Assembly: GCA_903875605.1 (NCBI GenBank)
Contig: CAIQWT010000076.1
Location: 25,251 to 89,250 of the forward strand
Origin: an uncultured Geobacteraceae bacterium
GTDB lineage: Bacteria > Desulfobacterota > Desulfuromonadia > Geobacterales > Pseudopelobacteraceae
DNA length: 64,000 nt
Direction: 5' to 3'
The translations under genes were made by a program, and so were the position numbers. The notes under the pieces were generated by a model. It ran no database searches. It was given only the letters and a program-made list of their open reading frames with translations, and was not told the DNA's origin. Shown piece after piece: positions 20,814 through 29,712 of the stretch (position 1 is the first letter of the stretch; every line of letters begins with the position of its first letter).

Positions 20814-20894
20814 TGAAGACTTCAGGCGTAAAGTAATAATTATGCGTTATCACTCTAATTCGCCAACTTGGTAATGATGAGCTGCCGTGATATC

Positions 20895-21740
20895 TCATGG
20901 AATCGAAGTTGCCGGTATTGTTTCCTGGGTGTATTCGCGGTGAGAATCGGCCTGTGGGCTGGTCTCTGCGCGTAGGAACGCGAGCATTTCCTTAAGGCTT
21001 TCCAGAATATTGTGTTCACCTTTGGGAAATTCATTCGGATCAAGTTCAAGAGTTACCGTGCTTTGATATTCGGTACTACGAAGGTGATTAAGGAATCGAG
21101 TCAGCGGCAGAATCCCATGCCCTGGAAGCAGGTGCTCACGATTATGGCCGTAGTCAGAGAAATGGATGTTAAGAATGCGCCCAGAATCATAACAGAGAAA
21201 AAAATCATTTATAAAATTTGTTTTTCCAGACCCCATATGGGTACAGTCAAAAGTCATATACAGATTATGATCCCTTATAAAATCAATCAATCGCTGTGTA
21301 TTGGAAAGGATGTGCGGATTAATCTTCCATTTACCAACCCACGGCATGTTTTCCATAGCGATGGCTACTTCGCCATTCAGGCCAAGCTCTTTCTGGTAGT
21401 CATGTATGCTGTAAAGCCAACGCCAGAATCCCAATTCCATACCCATCCAGGACGGTGGGTGGAAATTTACCATAGGGATATTACATTCAGCGGCCAGTTT
21501 TACGGAATGCTTGATTGAGTCGATACTTCCCCCCCAACCGTCCAGTTCCATAAAAGGGGAGTGAATGGAATGTATCGTTGCAATCTCCTGGAGAGATCGT
21601 ACCAATTTCACAGAATTAACCCGCTGAAAATCCTGATTTATGATCAACTCAACCCCGTCGAAGCCGGACTCAGCCGCCAGTTCGAAGACCCTTTTCAGCG
21701 GCAGGGTGAACAAACTTCCGGTTGAAAGCGATAAAATCAT
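20895..21740 (-). CDS. TIM-barrel sugar isomerase/endonuclease IV-like protein
   Basis: This is a 281-residue AP2/xylose-isomerase-like TIM barrel. Visible features are the opening strand LSLSTGSLFTLPL, the GFDGVELIIN strand, IHSIHSPF, VNFHPPSW, AMENMPW, TFDCTHMGS, and ILNIHFSDYG with VTLELDPNEF, giving the usual His/Glu/Asp metal ligands. The family includes sugar epimerases and AP endonucleases; which substrate is used is unknown. It overlaps the end of the degenerate nucleotidyltransferase gene by 4 bases, so it is the last gene of the symporter operon. It is conserved in shape and has all the expected metal-site residues. Confidence 0.85.
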   Translation of the reverse strand: MILSLSTGSLFTLPLKRVFELAAESGFDGVELIINQDFQRVNSVKLVRSLQEIATIHSIHSPFMELDGWGGSIDSIKHSVKLAAECNIPMVNFHPPSWMGMELGFWRWLYSIHDYQKELGLNGEVAIAMENMPWVGKWKINPHILSNTQRLIDFIRDHNLYMTFDCTHMGSGKTNFINDFFLCYDSGRILNIHFSDYGHNREHLLPGHGILPLTRFLNHLRSTEYQSTVTLELDPNEFPKGEHNILESLKEMLAFLRAETSPQADSHREYTQETIPATSIP

Positions 21741-22996
21741 GGTCCATGCTCTCCCATGCCGGATAAAGTGATCCCGACATGCCGCTGAATAGCGTTTACT
21801 GATATCAACGCAGTTTTCAGAGACTGGCGCTGTTCGGTTGTCATTTCCTCAGTATTTAAGAACAGAGATTGTTCTTTCTGCTCAGCTATGAGGCCGCCCC
21901 GTTCGTTGCCAAGATGCAATTCATGGAGGTAATGCCAGGTCTCGAGCATTTTTTCAGCAAGGTCGACATCCAATTCACGGCGCTCCAACAGGTTTAGGAT
22001 TCTATCGCTACTGCTTATGGCTGTACTTCCCTTTATCAGTGCCAGTGCTGATAAAGCCGAAGAGAGTGGCAGCAGGCCATGTTGCCTCAGATTGAACAGG
22101 CCACGTTCAGCGCCACTGCGCTCCAGCTTAAATCCTCCCATCATTCCGATGCCGTTTGAAAGCGACTCCATTTTAGCGATTAAAATCGTTTGAGTCGGAC
22201 GGGTAGCCCTCAAACATCCGGTTGCCAAGGTTTTTAGCGCCTGAGCAACATCTCCCGAAGGAGTCAATGGATACAGGTCAGTCAGGCGGGCAACATTAAT
22301 CAAATCATCAGTAGAAGCTGGGCTCAGGCAGTTTTTACAGCGCTGCTCCCATATTGCAATGCTGCCGCGCCATTCAGGATTTCTCGGTGAGATTATCGGG
22401 TCGAGGCTCAGTCCGCATGCTTCAATTTCGGAATGCAGCGTATGACAGAAGAGATTAATGGTCTGAATTTGAGCGGGGGTCGTTTCTCCGTGAACCAGCA
22501 GGAGTTGTAGTTTGTCAAAAGGCGAATATTCACAGCGTCCCGCAGTTCCTAGGGCTATCAGGTCCATTTTAGGGAGATAGCGGGCAAATAGTCCCAGTTG
22601 ATCAGTGGTGTGAGCCATGGCGGCACAGCAGAGCATTTTTAAAAAGTCCATGCTCTTTTTATAGAACGTGTAAGCGGAATTGAAGGTGTCCAAATGCCGA
22701 TATAGCACATCGTAATATTCGCCGGACATCTCTTTAATACAAAAAAACGGAGGGTTTGACGCCCCTTTTTCAAGCAGATTGTTCAGCTGATTCATGAGAG
22801 TAAGGTCTGCTTCAGTAGACGCTTTGAGGGCCACCAGGCTTTCAGCGTAAACGGTTTCAGCACTGCCATAGTCCCCTGAAACAGCGCGATCCAGAACTGA
22901 CTGGCGATATCGGGAGGCAAAATCTTGGGCCGCACGCCAGGTCGTTATATCCCTTCCTTTTGCCGACAACAGGAAATTCATCAGTTTTCTGGGCAT
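21737..22996 (-). CDS. Degenerate DUF294-like nucleotidyltransferase domain protein
   Basis: This 419-residue cytoplasmic protein occupies the position often taken by DUF294/GlnD-like putative nucleotidyltransferases beside SSS symporters. The putative catalytic motif at residues 150-161 reads GTAGRCEYSPFD, where active members have a GSxGRxEQ..TDxD pattern; the second metal-binding Asp appears replaced (DKLQLLL). The N-terminal half is helical with no CBS domain, and the C-terminal about 130 residues match the family's helical DUF294_C type. It is probably a non-catalytic regulatory or scaffold subunit, which is inference. It overlaps the symporter gene by 16 bases and the TIM-barrel gene by 4. 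Confidence 0.65.
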   Translation of the reverse strand: MPRKLMNFLLSAKGRDITTWRAAQDFASRYRQSVLDRAVSGDYGSAETVYAESLVALKASTEADLTLMNQLNNLLEKGASNPPFFCIKEMSGEYYDVLYRHLDTFNSAYTFYKKSMDFLKMLCCAAMAHTTDQLGLFARYLPKMDLIALGTAGRCEYSPFDKLQLLLVHGETTPAQIQTINLFCHTLHSEIEACGLSLDPIISPRNPEWRGSIAIWEQRCKNCLSPASTDDLINVARLTDLYPLTPSGDVAQALKTLATGCLRATRPTQTILIAKMESLSNGIGMMGGFKLERSGAERGLFNLRQHGLLPLSSALSALALIKGSTAISSSDRILNLLERRELDVDLAEKMLETWHYLHELHLGNERGGLIAEQKEQSLFLNTEEMTTEQRQSLKTALISVNAIQRHVGITLSGMGEHGP

Positions 22997-24510
22997 TCAT
23001 GCACATCACGGCTGACAAAGTGCCGGATGGCTGCTGATGGCGGTGCGGTCATCAGTGAGGTGAGTATCATGATGATCATGACCAGTGGCGCACCGATAAA
23101 AGCGGATGATGTTAGTGGAAAAAGCTGCAGGACCAACGGAAATGCTGTGCCGATCAAAAGAGGAGCAAGGCTGATTGCTAAGCCTGTCAACATGCCGCAG
23201 ATCACTCCGGTGGCATTCGCCCTTGGCCACCAGATTCCAAGCAGGAAGGCGGGGAATATAGTGTTGCCAGCCAGAGCAAAGGCAAAAGCGGCAATTTCGG
23301 CAATCATCCCCCACGGTCGGAAAGCCAGTACCATCACAAGGGCAGCCAAAAGCAGAAAAAAGGCTTTCGCAGCGTAGACTTTGTCGCGCTCGGAAGCGTT
23401 TTTACGGATCAGTCGAGGGTAAATATCAAATGAAAAAGACGCAGAACCGGACATCAGCAATCCGGTTGATGTTGAAAAAGCGGCGCTCATGCCACCGGCG
23501 GCGAGAAGTCCTACCGCCCAGAGAGGGGCTCCCCCAAGGCCGGCCCCGGAGAGAACGATCATGTCGGCGGCATCAGCACCGCCAGTGTTGAGTGCCAGGC
23601 CGTTGCGCGCTTCAAAAAGGCGGGCCAGCACGCCATAGGCAGGGGCAGACCAGTAGATCAGGGCGATAAAAAACAACCCCCAGACGACACCCCAGCGTGC
23701 ATCTCTGATGCCTGGAACCATGTAGAAGCGAGAAAGTACGTGCGGAAGTCCGGCTGTACCGAACATCAGGGTAAAGCAGAGGGCGAACCATTCAAACAGG
23801 GATGTGGTAGCAAACGGCTCCGACCAGTTAAAGCCGAACTGCTGCTGCAGTTCACCGATTGCCGCTCCGTAGCCGAATTGAGGCAGCACCCAGAAATAAC
23901 CAAGTTTTCGGGTTAGCAACATTAACGGCAGGATAAAGGTGATAATCAGTACGAAATACTGCAGCTTCTGATTGCGGGCAACCCCCATGGCACCGGACAC
24001 GACGATATGGGAAACAACCAGTGATGTTCCGACAACAACCGCCGGTATATAATCAATCCCGAACAGCCAGGAGACCAGCAGTGCTATGCCACGAAATTGG
24101 GCAACGCAATAAATTACCGAGATGGTGATCGAAATCAGTGCGGCAATAGTACGGGCGGATTCTGACTCATAACGGAATCCGACAAAATCAGGTGCAGTAA
24201 ATTTGCCAAATCGCCGAATTTGTGTGGCCATAAGTACCAGTAGGAGGACATACCCGCCTGTCCATCCAACAACGTATGCCATGGCAAAATAGCCTTTCAG
24301 GTAAAACACCCCTGCCAGTCCAAGAAAGCTTGCTGCACTCATCCAGTTGCTGGCGATGCCAGCTCCAATACCGACTCGTCCGGTGTAACTGCCGCTGAAT
24401 CCGTATTCAGTAGACTGGTTGCTGCGATTGCGCAATCCGGAAATGATGAAGAGTATAAAGATGCCTGCCACTATGGCTAATGGCACAAGTTGAATCATAC
24501 CGTATGCCAT
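22981..24510 (-). CDS. Sodium:solute symporter (SSS family, acetate-permease-like)
   Basis: This is a 509-residue membrane protein with about 13 hydrophobic segments. SSS signatures are visible: RVGIGAGIASNWMSAASFLGLAG in TM1-2, the GWTGGY turn, FTAPDFVGFRYES, and the sodium motif region GLLAAGGMSAAFSTSTGLLMSGS. It probably takes up a small organic acid such as acetate with Na+, by analogy with ActP. It starts directly after the DUF4212 gene (stop at 24511) and is clearly co-translated with it. Solute identity cannot be read from sequence. Confidence 0.92.
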   Translation of the reverse strand: MAYGMIQLVPLAIVAGIFILFIISGLRNRSNQSTEYGFSGSYTGRVGIGAGIASNWMSAASFLGLAGVFYLKGYFAMAYVVGWTGGYVLLLVLMATQIRRFGKFTAPDFVGFRYESESARTIAALISITISVIYCVAQFRGIALLVSWLFGIDYIPAVVVGTSLVVSHIVVSGAMGVARNQKLQYFVLIITFILPLMLLTRKLGYFWVLPQFGYGAAIGELQQQFGFNWSEPFATTSLFEWFALCFTLMFGTAGLPHVLSRFYMVPGIRDARWGVVWGLFFIALIYWSAPAYGVLARLFEARNGLALNTGGADAADMIVLSGAGLGGAPLWAVGLLAAGGMSAAFSTSTGLLMSGSASFSFDIYPRLIRKNASERDKVYAAKAFFLLLAALVMVLAFRPWGMIAEIAAFAFALAGNTIFPAFLLGIWWPRANATGVICGMLTGLAISLAPLLIGTAFPLVLQLFPLTSSAFIGAPLVMIIMILTSLMTAPPSAAIRHFVSRDVHECPEN

Positions 24511-24858
24511 TTATTCATCCTCCCCTTTAACCGATTTGATGCGGAAGCGCAAAGATCCTTCCGTCGCTTGCACAGTGTGGCGGTCCATCCAGATGTTGAA
24601 TAACACACAGAGGATAATGAACCAGAGAGGAAGGAGTTGGCCGCTTAGCCAGAATTGAATCGGCAGGTTGAAAAAGACAAGGTCTGTGAGCAGTAATTCC
24701 GAATAGCTCACTTCCAGAAAGTAGGCGAAAAACTGGAACCCGACAATAGCGACCAGCCATCCAAGCAGAATAAATTTGATTACACGAACCACACCCTGCA
24801 TGGCAGTCCCGTGTGGCTTGAAAAAGCTGACATCCCTGTCTGAAGGTGATTCATTCAT
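24511..24858 (-). CDS. DUF4212 small symporter subunit
   Basis: This 115-residue inner-membrane protein has two helices (about residues 27-50 and 68-90). DUF4212 proteins are encoded just ahead of SSS symporters and are thought to form their small subunit, as DUF485 does for ActP. The conserved features are the FFKPHGT start, the LLGWLVAIVGFQFFAYFL helix and QFWLSGQLLPLWFI. It is the first gene of the four-gene minus-strand operon and its stop touches the start of the symporter gene. Confidence 0.9.
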   Translation of the reverse strand: MNESPSDRDVSFFKPHGTAMQGVVRVIKFILLGWLVAIVGFQFFAYFLEVSYSELLLTDLVFFNLPIQFWLSGQLLPLWFIILCVLFNIWMDRHTVQATEGSLRFRIKSVKGEDE

Positions 24859-24881
24859 GACAACTCCCGACTCAAAGCTCG

Positions 24882-25496
24882 TTAAATGTTTCGGTAATGT
24901 ACGTAATAAATCGGCTGTCCCATGTCTAGAAAGCGCTTCATATATTTTGAAACCGGATAACCTTCAAGATTATGACGGAATGTATCCGGGGCGAGTTGGT
25001 TTTTGAATCCGGGCTGTACAGCCATAAACTCAGCAACATCCTGGCCGTAATCAACAAAATCTGTTGCAAAAAATAAATCTGCTTCCGGTTGCATAAAACG
25101 CGACAGATAGGCTGCAAAAGCGGAGTTGACCAGACGCCTCTTTCTGTGGCGGAGTTTGGGCCATGGATCAGGGCAGTTTATGACAACCATTCGTAACGCG
25201 CCTGCCGGTATACATGCTTCAATGAAGCTGCGGGCCTCAGCTCGTAACACCCGCACATTTCGCAGGCCGCTCTTGTCAACTCGCTTACAGGTTTTTATAC
25301 AGCCCTTATTGTAAAAATCAAGCGCAATGAAATTCAGATCCGGGTGTAAAACAGCCATCTGCACGACAAAATCACCAACTCCGCAGCCTATTTCAAGTGC
25401 TATTGGATTGTTATTGCCAAAAATGTCGCTCCATAACGGGGCTGGATCATTGTCCTCCCATGGCAGGTAGGAGAGGGATGTGTTGGGGATCAGCAT
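24882..25496 (-). CDS. trmB: TrmB, tRNA (guanine-46-N7)-methyltransferase
   Basis: This 204-residue SAM-dependent methyltransferase makes m7G46 in the tRNA variable loop. SAM-binding motif I is LEIGCGVGDFV; the family motifs FIALDFYNKGCIKTCKRVDKS in pieces, INCPDPWPKLRHRKRRL (catalytic PDPWPK..H..R), and the Asp/Tyr pair in ATDFVDYGQDV are all present. It is slightly short at the N terminus (family 210-240) but complete. AAAGGA lies ahead of ATG 25496. It is upstream of the symporter operon on the same strand with 23 bases between, so may or may not be co-transcribed. Confidence 0.95.
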   Translation of the reverse strand: MLIPNTSLSYLPWEDNDPAPLWSDIFGNNNPIALEIGCGVGDFVVQMAVLHPDLNFIALDFYNKGCIKTCKRVDKSGLRNVRVLRAEARSFIEACIPAGALRMVVINCPDPWPKLRHRKRRLVNSAFAAYLSRFMQPEADLFFATDFVDYGQDVAEFMAVQPGFKNQLAPDTFRHNLEGYPVSKYMKRFLDMGQPIYYVHYRNI

Positions 25497-25579
25497 TGGA
25501 CATTCCTTTAGAAAAATTGTGTAACTGTAGCATGTTTTGACGGTTGGCGGGAGGGTTTTTTTGTGCGGACAATACTGCT

Positions 25580-26191
25580 TTAGCCAGAGAAATCGTGGGG
25601 TGGGCTGAGAGGTTCAGTAAAGTGGTTTCCCCTGTGACAAAAGCAGCTGGTCAGATGGTCATTAACCATGCCGGTCGCCTGCATGAAGGAATAGCAGATC
25701 GTTGAGCCGACAAAGCGGAAGCCAATCCGTTTAAGCTCCTTGCTCATGTGGTCTGAAAGTGGAGTGTGTGTCGGTATTTCGCTCATTGTCTCCCAGTCGT
25801 TCAGTATCGGCGTCCCATCCACAAAACTCCATAGGTAGCTATCCAGACTTCCAAGGCGACTCTGTAGCTCAAGCACGGCACGGGCATTAGTAAGGGTGGA
25901 TGAAACCTTCAGGCGATTACGGACAATCCCTGGGTCAGCCAGAAGTCTTGCCACATCTTCATCATTAAAAGCAGCAACTTTTTCAGGATCAAACCCGGCA
26001 AAGGCCCTGCGGTAACCTTCTCGTTTTTTAAGGATAGTAAGCCAGGATAAGCCGGCTTGAGCACCCTCCAGAGTCAGCATCTCGAACAGGCGCTTATCGT
26101 CATGGAGTGGCACCCCCCATTCCTGATCATGATATGCCTGGTACATTGGGTTGGCACCAGACCAAGGACAGCGACATTCCATTTCGATCAT
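25580..26191 (-). CDS. tag: DNA-3-methyladenine glycosylase I
   Basis: This 203-residue base-excision repair enzyme removes 3-methyladenine. Zinc ligands are visible as in the family: Cys near the N terminus (MECRCPW), His in YHDQEWG, and His/Cys in DHLTSCFCH. The substrate pocket has LTLEGAQAGLSWLTILKKREGYRRAF (matched in parts) and the GFRFVGSTICYSFMQATGMVNDH ending is diagnostic. AAGGAG lies 6 bases ahead of ATG 26191, which supports the longer start over the ATG three codons downstream. It is divergent from the diguanylate cyclase gene. Confidence 0.96.
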   Translation of the reverse strand: MIEMECRCPWSGANPMYQAYHDQEWGVPLHDDKRLFEMLTLEGAQAGLSWLTILKKREGYRRAFAGFDPEKVAAFNDEDVARLLADPGIVRNRLKVSSTLTNARAVLELQSRLGSLDSYLWSFVDGTPILNDWETMSEIPTHTPLSDHMSKELKRIGFRFVGSTICYSFMQATGMVNDHLTSCFCHRGNHFTEPLSPPHDFSG

Positions 26192-26301
26192 ATCAATCTC
26201 CTTATAAAAGTGAATTGTCTCTTAGTTGTACAAAGTTCTTTATATTCCTGCAAGAACGATTACAATGCGATCCCGTAAATTGGATGTTCAGGAGGATAGC
26301 C

Positions 26302-27309
26302 GTGAGTATAATTTCATTTTTCCTTGTTTTTTGTTCCGGCCTTCTGGCAGGTATTTTAATCCTTGTTATCGCCCAAAAGGTGAGCTCCGGAGAAGATGCG
26401 GATGTCATGGGGGCAATAAGGCGCCTGTTTTCGTCGTTGACCAGCGTCATCGGGCTAACAACAGTTGAGAATATAGCAGTTGAGGGGGAAAAAACAGTTC
26501 AGTACCATGAGGTTGATCCCAGGGAACAGAATCTTTATGACTCCGCACAAACAATCAGGAGCATACTCCTGATTCTGGCAACGAATATCCAGCGTACCGA
26601 TAAAGCCGCCAGTGACTCTTCACTAGTGCTTGGGGATGTGAAAAGTGCTATTAACACGATGGGGCTGCCAACGGACCTGAATGAGGCGCACTCGCTTTTA
26701 ATGAGGGAAATTGATCGTGTTATTTCAAATAACGCATCGCTGAAAGTTGAGTTGGCCAAGTCGCAGGCTGTTCTGACGGAGCAGCAGCATCAGATTGAGG
26801 ATCTTCGCACGGCTGTGCGAATTGACGGATTGACCCAGTTGGCAAATCGCACCTATTTTGATGAAAAGCTGAATGAGATGATCATGTTACGCCAACGTTA
26901 TGGTGACCCGTTTTCTTTGATGATGATAGATCTTGACAATTTTAAGCTAATAAATGACTCCTACGGGCATCAGGCTGGAGACCGTATATTGAAGGGGGTC
27001 GCGCTGAAGATCAAAGCCTCACTGCGTGGGAGTGATTTTCTTGCCCGATTCGGTGGAGATGAATATGCAATTATTCTGATCAAAACGGACATAAAATCGG
27101 CTACAGAAGTTGCCTGGAAGCTTTGTGAAGAGGTTAGGGGAAGTCGTTTTTTTCTGGATGATGCTGCGCTTGCCCTAACACTTTCAATCGGGGTCGCCGA
27201 AGCGTGTGGAGACGATAACGATGCATCGTTGCTGAAACGTGCCGATGAATCTTTATATCGGGCTAAAGCAGGCGGCCGGAATTGTGTCTCCGTCGCCGAT
27301 TCAGCATGA
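26302..27309 (+). CDS. Membrane-anchored diguanylate cyclase (GGDEF)
   Basis: This 335-residue protein starts at GTG 26302, 6 bases after a perfect AGGAGG; longer in-frame readings overlap that site. One N-terminal membrane helix (about residues 2-22) is followed by a helical/coiled linker and a GGDEF domain (about 170-330). The active-site motif is GGDEY (FGGDEYA), preceded by an RxxD inhibitory site (LRGSDFLARFGGDEY), so it should make cyclic di-GMP from two GTP and be product-inhibited. The DGLTQLANRTYFD motif starts the domain. No sensor domain is recognisable; the linker may dimerise it. Confidence 0.92.
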   Translation: MSIISFFLVFCSGLLAGILILVIAQKVSSGEDADVMGAIRRLFSSLTSVIGLTTVENIAVEGEKTVQYHEVDPREQNLYDSAQTIRSILLILATNIQRTDKAASDSSLVLGDVKSAINTMGLPTDLNEAHSLLMREIDRVISNNASLKVELAKSQAVLTEQQHQIEDLRTAVRIDGLTQLANRTYFDEKLNEMIMLRQRYGDPFSLMMIDLDNFKLINDSYGHQAGDRILKGVALKIKASLRGSDFLARFGGDEYAIILIKTDIKSATEVAWKLCEEVRGSRFFLDDAALALTLSIGVAEACGDDNDASLLKRADESLYRAKAGGRNCVSVADSA

Positions 27310-27405
27310 ATAACAAGGTAATAAGCTGGAGGTAAATGTTCGCTGACTATAGGAACTCGCAGGCATTTGGGCGCGGTTCAACCTCCTTGTATTTCACCTT
27401 ATTTT

Positions 27406-27435
27406 TTGACTTTTGGCCATAGTCTGTGCTATAAA
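27406..27435 (+). promoter_or_regulatory. Promoter of the lysA-dap operon
   Basis: TTGACT (27406-27411) and TATAAA (27430-27435) are separated by 18 bases, close to sigma-70 consensus, 57 bases ahead of the lysA start. No lysine riboswitch (L box) is seen in the short leader. Confidence 0.65.
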
Positions 27436-27491
27436 TACGCACTTTTTCTTCATATCCACTGACTCGTCCATTCTTTATAAAGGAGTAAAAT

Positions 27492-28745
27492 ATGAATCAT
27501 TTCCAGTTCAACGGTACTGAACTCTACGCTGAGGATGTTGCCATAAAAAAAATTGCAGCCAAGGTAGGTACTCCATTCTATGCATACTCGCATGCTACCC
27601 TTGTGAGGCACTTCAAAGCTTTTGATGACTCTTTTACGGACGTTCCTCACACGGTTTGCTATTCCGTCAAAGCTAACTCAACTCAGTCCGTGCTGAAAAC
27701 ATTTATCAATCTGGGTGGTGGCGTTGATATTGTCTCCGGCGGTGAACTCTATCGTGCTCTTAAAGCCGGTGTGGATCCCAAAAAAGTAGTTTACTCCGGT
27801 GTCGGGAAAAAAGACGATGAAATTGAGTACGCGCTGAATACCGGTATCCTGATGTTCAATGTTGAATCAGAGCAGGAACTGACCCGCATCTCTGAAATTG
27901 CCTCCCGGATGGGTAAAAAAGCCGGCATCGCTATTCGCGTTAATCCAGATGTAGATCCTGGTACACACCCTTACATCACCACCGGCCTAAAAAATGCCAA
28001 GTTTGGTATCACCATCGAGCGTGCCCTGGCTGAATACAGCCGAGCTGCAACTCTTCCAGGTATTGAAGTAATTGGCATCGATATGCACATCGGCTCCCAG
28101 TTGACCAAGGTGAATCCGTTTGTAGATTCAATCGATAAACTTAAAATAATGATTGGTAAGTTACAGAGTCAGGGCATCGCCTTGCAATACTTTGATTGCG
28201 GCGGTGGGCTCGGGATCCAGTATAACGACGAAGAACCGCCCTTGCCGGCTGACTATGGCAAGGAAATAGTGGCTGCTACCAAAGATCTCGGCATGCACCT
28301 GATCTTTGAGCCGGGTAGAAATATTGTTGGCAATGCCGGAATCCTGGTTGCTAAATGTCTTTACACCAAGGCACGCGACGAGAAAAACTTTATCATGATT
28401 GACGCCGGTATGAATGATCTGGCACGTCCGGCTCTGTATGGTTCGTTTCATGGTGTGCTGCCGGTTGTAAAAGATCAGGACGGCATGATCGTAGCCGATA
28501 TAGTCGGGCCTATCTGTGAATCAGGCGATTTTCTGGTAAAGGATCGTGAAGTGCCGATGTTCAAGCAGGACGACTTGATGGCATTTACCTCGGCCGGCGC
28601 GTACGGATTTGCCATGAGCAGCTCCTACAACAGTCGTCCCCGAGTGGCAGAGGTAATGGTAAAGGGTAATGCCTTCGAGATTATTCGCGAGCGTGAAACA
28701 ATCGAAGACCTGATCAAGGGCGAAAAGATTGCATCGTTTCTGTAA
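27492..28745 (+). CDS. lysA: LysA, diaminopimelate decarboxylase
   Basis: This 417-residue PLP enzyme converts meso-diaminopimelate to lysine. The fold-III barrel has the PLP Lys in CYSVKANST, the GGGVDIVSGGEL stretch, HIGSQLTKVNPF, GGGLGIQY, EPGRNIVGNAG, and the catalytic Cys region GPICESGDFL with AYGFAMSSSYNSRPR. Length and motifs are complete. AAGGAG lies 6-7 bases before ATG 27492. It is the first gene of lysA-dapA-dapB-dapL, which holds four of the steps from aspartate semialdehyde to lysine. Confidence 0.98.
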   Translation: MNHFQFNGTELYAEDVAIKKIAAKVGTPFYAYSHATLVRHFKAFDDSFTDVPHTVCYSVKANSTQSVLKTFINLGGGVDIVSGGELYRALKAGVDPKKVVYSGVGKKDDEIEYALNTGILMFNVESEQELTRISEIASRMGKKAGIAIRVNPDVDPGTHPYITTGLKNAKFGITIERALAEYSRAATLPGIEVIGIDMHIGSQLTKVNPFVDSIDKLKIMIGKLQSQGIALQYFDCGGGLGIQYNDEEPPLPADYGKEIVAATKDLGMHLIFEPGRNIVGNAGILVAKCLYTKARDEKNFIMIDAGMNDLARPALYGSFHGVLPVVKDQDGMIVADIVGPICESGDFLVKDREVPMFKQDDLMAFTSAGAYGFAMSSSYNSRPRVAEVMVKGNAFEIIRERETIEDLIKGEKIASFL

Positions 28746-28778
28746 AACATACCAGGACAAAACAGGGGGTATTCAGTC

Positions 28779-29654
28779 ATGTTCAAAGGAAGCATTGTAG
28801 CAATTGTGACGCCGTTTAAAAAAGATGGTGCGGTAGATTTTGAAAAACTTCGTGAGTTGGTAGAATTTCAGATTGAAAACGGTACAGATGCCATCGTACC
28901 CTGTGGCACTACTGGTGAGTCCTCGACTCTTGACAACGATGAACATCTCGGTGTTATCAAAGCCGTGGTGGATCAGGTAAACAAACGGGTTCCGGTCATA
29001 GCAGGCACAGGCTCGAACTGCACCGCTGAAGCCATTGAAATGACACAAAAAGCTAAGGATGTCGGTGCTGATGGAGCGCTGCTGGTGACCCCTTATTACA
29101 ATAAACCGACTCAGGAAGGACTTTTTCGTCACTACATGGCCGTTGCCAATGCCGTAGCGTTGCCGCAGATTCTGTACAATGTCCCTGGGCGAACCGGTAT
29201 AAACCTGCTTCCAGAGACGGTTGCCCGTTTAGCAGAACATGCCAATATTGTTGCTATTAAAGAAGCGACCGGCTCGCTTCAGCAAGGCTCCGAAGTTATA
29301 GCGCTCTGTGGAGATAAAATCGACGTATTTTCCGGTGATGATTTCATAACATTCCCGATGATGGCCTGTGGTGCAAAAGGGGTGATCTCAGTGCTGGCTA
29401 ATATCATGCCCAGGACTGTTGCTGATCTGGTAGATGCCTTCTTTGCCGGAGATTTTGAGAAAGCCCGCCAACTTCATCTTCAAACTCTTAAAATCGGCAG
29501 TGCAATGTTTATTGAGAGCAACCCTGTACCGGTAAAAACAGCTTTGGAGTTGATGGGAAAAGCCCCGGCTGATGTCCGTCTGCCGCTTTGCGAAATGGGT
29601 GAGGCGAATAAGTCCAGACTTGCAGCTATCATGAGAGAGTACAAGCTGATCTAG
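28779..29654 (+). CDS. dapA: DapA, 4-hydroxy-tetrahydrodipicolinate synthase
   Basis: This 291-residue enzyme condenses pyruvate with aspartate semialdehyde. Family motifs are VTPFKKDGAVDFE, PCGTTGESSTLD, VTPYYNKPTQEGLFRHY (catalytic Tyr), LYNVPGRTGINL, the Schiff-base Lys in AIKEATGSL, and FSGDDF. GGGGG lies about 9 bases before ATG 28779. It follows lysA by 33 bases in the same operon. The allosteric lysine-site residues cannot be judged here. Confidence 0.98.
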   Translation: MFKGSIVAIVTPFKKDGAVDFEKLRELVEFQIENGTDAIVPCGTTGESSTLDNDEHLGVIKAVVDQVNKRVPVIAGTGSNCTAEAIEMTQKAKDVGADGALLVTPYYNKPTQEGLFRHYMAVANAVALPQILYNVPGRTGINLLPETVARLAEHANIVAIKEATGSLQQGSEVIALCGDKIDVFSGDDFITFPMMACGAKGVISVLANIMPRTVADLVDAFFAGDFEKARQLHLQTLKIGSAMFIESNPVPVKTALELMGKAPADVRLPLCEMGEANKSRLAAIMREYKLI

Positions 29655-29712
29655 CTTTTTTCTGTTGTGGAGGTTGTTCAACTCAAGGGGATATTTTCGA
29701 AGGAGCAGATAC

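Noticed and set aside
26107..26301. Extension of the diguanylate cyclase to 26107
   Set aside because: It overlaps the tag gene in the opposite direction and reads through the AGGAGG site that fits GTG 26302.
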